This document shows positions 59,966-64,000 of a stretch of 64,000 bases of DNA, in pieces. The DNA lies in NCBI GenBank assembly GCA_030248065.1, contig JASAMV010006793.1:62001-126000 (forward strand), read 5' to 3'. Position 1 is the stretch's first letter, and the number at the start of each line of letters is the position of its first letter. The stretch comes from Rhynchonema sp. JSB1_4 (taxonomy: Eukaryota; Nematoda; Chromadorea; Monhysterida; Xyalidae). The notes beneath the pieces are model-generated. The model was not told where the DNA came from, ran no database searches, and worked only from the letters and a program-made list of their open reading frames with translations. The position numbers were made by a program, and so were the translations under genes.

Positions 59966-62900
59966 GACGGTATTTTCTGTTTTTCTCCACTACTTTTGCT
60001 TGCTCCCATGCTGACGGCTAGACTACACATACTGTAACTTTAGAACAAGCAAGCTTTATGCAGAAATATTTTTGGCACACTAAACACACGCGACATTGCG
60101 TTGCAGTTCAACTTGACCGGTAATTAATTTCACATTTGAATAAAATGAACCCGATCAATTTTTATTGCACGCATGATCTTCAATCATAATTATGGGTTTC
60201 TTACGTCTGTTCACAATATTTTTGACAGCCATTGCAAATTCTTCTTGAATGTCTCGAAATGTTCCACCATAATGTAATCGAAATTTCCGTGACGGGTGAA
60301 AAAACGTCATACTTTCCGCATGCCAATATATCAGCCACGTTATGCGTGTGCCATAACGCATTGTTATACCGCCAAGGTCGAAGTTTTATTGCGATGTTTT
60401 TATTGTGTTTTCGTAAGTTTTTCCTGTTTATTTTCTTTTGATTTTACCTACCGCACAGTTCATACTCTAAACTGGTCCAACCAAATATAAGAGCTCACTA
60501 GATACTACGGCGAAAGAGGTCACAATGCTCCCTGAGGCTTATGTCATCCGGTGAATTACATATGCCAAAAATAAATAAACATAATTTATACTCATCCCTC
60601 GATGTCGAAACCTTCTGTTTAAAGATGGAACAAGCTCGTTAGAGCACAGTGCTGGTAAATCCTTGATGATACTCAGCGTAAACATTTTCACGTTGTTGCA
60701 CAATTGTGTATCAAGACTGTGAGCCTGTTGCTCGCAGACAAAGCTGTCATTGAGTCTTTCTTTCACTTTCCTTGCATTTCGAGCGATCAGGGCATTCGTT
60801 ACAGAGTCATAATCTTTCCAAACTTATGTTAGTAAGAGATATCCTCAACCAGGGTTGTCTCAGTCCGTGCCCCGGCCACTTCCATGTGTGTCGATACTGA
60901 GGATGGGTGCCGACCATACATTATACCGACCCTATGGGGTCCGCCAAATATTTTTGTTTTCACACACAACGAATCCTAAATAATGAGACGTCAACAAAAA
61001 CATAGCTCGCATCTTATCCACACGTCTCGGGTTCTCCGAAAACCAGACACCGCTAATTAATCGTTTGATGCTTCATTAGGCTTAGGTACATGACATTCGG
61101 TGCATCCACGGGGGGTGGGTCAGCTCCCTCAACACCCTAAAGTGTGCTATTCGGAATAAAACAGCTTTGAGAAAAATTGACTGTGTCCACAAAATATCTG
61201 TCGGTCGACATCACAAACTATTGATTGTATCGAGTTAACGAGGCCCATATTCTCAGAATAATGCACAGCTGTTCTTGCAACGTCGCGGTTTTTTCTTCGC
61301 TATTTTTGCCGAGGCGCCAGGCGGTCGAGTGCGGTATGCGACTCGCTTTTCATAGAACGCAGGCAGGGTTCCATTAATTTCGCATGCTTGATTAGCCAGT
61401 GACTTTTGTGCGCTGCTTGATACCACGAACATCATGACTTTTATTTATAACGATCCACCGTAAATCAACGCATTTTGGTTTTATCCCATGCGGTGTCTTT
61501 TATTTTGGTTTGTTGTTTGCTTGCCACGCGCCTGCTGGTGTGTTTTCTCTTGGGTGTGCTAAAATGTGATTTTATTTAATGGTGGTGGGTGTATTTTGGG
61601 TTTATGGGCTACTTCGCGTCCTTTCATACCAACCTTTTGTCGTTTTACCCAAGACGCTTGTGTGCATAATGTTCCAGCGTTCCCATGTTTGATTTCTTGC
61701 GCATTTTACTTTGGTGTGCCTTGGTTATTTACACTATTTTTCACTGGTTTTCTTTGCTTATTTCCTGCCGAAAAGTCCATTCGTGGCAAACTGCTTGTTT
61801 TTGATCTTTCCGGATTATTTGCACGTTGGGAATTAGGTCAGGCTTCAGCAGAAACAAAACGATATTCGCCCAAATGTGTAAAAGCGTGGAAATCTCCTAA
61901 TTATGATTCTGCATCACGCGTCGTTCTTGTTTGGGCCTTGGCCTTTGATTTGACCGAAATTTTGCTCATTCAATTGCTACTGGAGATTATTGGCAGTTTA
62001 GTATAATGCTGTTGTTTTCAATAAAGGCGAAGCGTTGGGTTTGACGCTGGACTCATTTTTGTTTTGTACAGTACCTACATACTGTATGTACATACACATT
62101 CCCACGTTGTAGAAACATGTGCTGTGTACGCGTGTGTACCATACGTCAGCGGATCTCAATATCTGACTGGCCCAACGCAATGTCTCAGCATCACCCTCAT
62201 TATCAATCCAATGCACTGTTTTTTTCACAAATGTCGTGGGCTCATGATTCTACCCCCGCCTGCCACCCGCGCCCAGAGTGGTTTTGTAGGTTAAGAGGGA
62301 GGATAATTTTGCTCACTTTTTTGGGACTCAAAATTGTTTCTTTGATTGAAAGGGAGACAGTAGTATTCCGGTATCCAAAAAAACTAAAAATGGTCGCAAA
62401 CTCTGCCGCGCGCATTGGCGAAAGCACACCTACATACATGACGGTGATTTTATGCCTCAATAAATTTAATTCAATTCTCACCCCATGAGCCTCAATGTAA
62501 TTCATGTGCACCAACAGGTTCCGTAGTTTCAAGTTTTCGGTTCCAGAAATTTCTAGGCTGTTTCTGTGTGAGTGGGAAAATTTGTGGAATTTATTTGTTG
62601 TTGTGGTCAAAGCCGAAGTTTTGGTCTGCGGGTAAGGTGATTATCTACAAGCATAGTCGAATGCGCTAAATTGAAAGTGCTAAAACGCTCACGTTGTGCA
62701 TTGGCTCACAAAAATAAAAATAAAACTATTTTCGTTGCTGTTGTTTACAGTTTCCGAAGTCAGCCCAGTTGCTGTTGTTGGTAACTATCGTCCGATTTTG
62801 CGAAATCGCAAGTTTTTTACAGCCATTGTTTGAGATAATCCTGCTATCACGAAAAAATTGCCTTCCAGTGTCGTCCACGACACATTGTGTACTATAGCTA

Positions 62901-64000
62901 AGGCTACGGTAGGTATTTCGTGACGCTTTGTGCATCACTGCAATGTGCGCATTGACAAAATTAGCACCTGTTTTTTTGGAACAACCAATGCTTTTTATCC
63001 TACCGTCATCGCAAATTTTGTCACGTTTTTTGCTGATAGTAATTTTATCGTGATATTCGTCTTTTATTCATGGTGCATTACAGTATGTGCTCAGTGATGT
63101 ACCTACATATTGTATGTATACACGCCCGTGGACGCAGCCAGGACTCACCGTTTGCCATGCGGATATTAATCAGAAATACAAGAGGGTACATACTGTAAGT
63201 TACAGATTCAATTCTGATTTCCAGTGGTTCTGTTAATGCGATTCTGGTGCCTTGTTGTTCAGTGGAGTTTTAATCATATTCGTTCATTCCTGCTATTCTC
63301 GTTTGGCACGACAACCTCTTGAGATGATACCTAAGGAACACATGTATCGTGTGCACTATACATTACGCAGAGCATCATGTAAAAGCTTGTTACAAGCTTT
63401 ACCGCACGACTAGTATTGGCATGTTTGATCCATAACTATGGTGATAAGCAAACGCTTTGGCGGTGTATATCCAACTTTGCGAAGTTCTGGCGTAACTTTT
63501 GCTTATCATTCGGTTTCAGTGCAATGTGGAATGTCAATGCAACAATTTTATCACAATGACCTAGAGGCGGCCGGTGTGGGTGACTCAGTACCACTCCACA
63601 AAGTACAAACGAGCGGTCACTTTTGTTGCAATGTGAAATACAGCTTGACCGCATAATAATGCTACATTAGCTTTTAGTTATGGCATACCACTTGGGTTTG
63701 TCTTGCGATAAAATACCGTTTGCAGTGGCAGTGCTATGATGTCAGGTCATTACTGCGAATGTTCAACAATGTTAGGTTCTCTTTAAAACACGTTGCCCCG
63801 GAAACGATGGGGCATGGCGGCTTCCGCAAAAATACTGAATTTGTCACAGCAACAAACGTTTAAACTTGCGCAAGTAAAATCGCTGAAACACGTGTAGATA
63901 AAATAATGTGCGTGCTTTCATTTTCGCTGCTGGTAAGCCAGCTGCATGACTGATTTGTTGTTGTTTTTATAATATGTCAAATTCGTTATTCTTTAAGACT
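59966..64000. other. Gene-free right end
   Basis: Isolated open frames (for example 61,566-62,006 plus, 62,242-62,610 minus) have no ATG or no splice partner, and no recognisable domain. Several GTATGTATACATAC-type microrepeats. I see no gene I can support. Confidence 0.35.

Noticed and set aside
61566..62006. 146-codon hydrophobic frame followed by AATAAA
   Set aside because: No ATG in frame, no splice partner, no recognisable family; likely chance.
62242..62610. 122-codon frame on the minus strand
   Set aside because: No neighbouring exons or recognisable motif; it overlaps an equally long frame on the other strand.

Overview
The window looks like nuclear DNA of an invertebrate animal. 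It has multi-exon genes on both strands, short GT-AG introns often ending in TTTCAG, a eukaryotic initiator tRNA, no operons, and many short non-autonomous transposons. Frequent TTTCAG acceptors plus an interstitial run of TTAGGC (the common nematode telomere unit) make a nematode the best guess. I cannot exclude another invertebrate.

Left edge (1-6.3 kb), minus strand: the first ten or eleven exons of a homologue of HTATSF1/CUS2 (Tat-SF1), a U2 snRNP-associated splicing factor. The gene runs off the left end. The intron upstream of its main exon cluster and the following 7 kb (3.3-13.9 kb) are a transposon graveyard: hAT-like MITEs with exact 8-bp target duplications nested inside each other, a TTAA-flanked fold-back, a palindrome built from GGTATT repeats, and a fold-back whose arms are a minisatellite with an interstitial telomere-like run.

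Middle (14-25.5 kb): essentially gene-empty, with a few MITEs and one small cysteine-rich reading frame of low confidence.

Main gene (25,504-55,654), plus strand: a 65-exon gene that I could splice with consistent phase throughout, giving about 3,317 residues. It encodes a signal peptide, an N-terminal module, a furin-like site, two right-handed beta-helix modules with an SRCR domain in the first, a row of EGF-like repeats, a long region of beta-sandwich-like repeats, one cadherin-like repeat and a Ser/Thr/Pro-rich tail. The beta-helix plus SRCR part resembles the Bark beetle/Anakonda family of tricellular-junction proteins. The EGF, Ig-like and cadherin part does not match that family as I know it. 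Its introns hold many MITEs, an antisense initiator tRNA-Met gene and a tandem array of anticodon-arm-less tRNA-like sequences.

Right end (55.7-64 kb): no confident gene. It holds a hAT-like element carrying a 138-codon reading frame, a long-TIR element carrying an exon-like reading frame, and another MITE.

The most unusual signal is the octamer ATGTTTCA (reverse TGAAACAT). By eye it occurs about 48 times in the 30-kb main gene, where about one is expected. It lies in exons (different frames), introns and transposon arms, on both strands.
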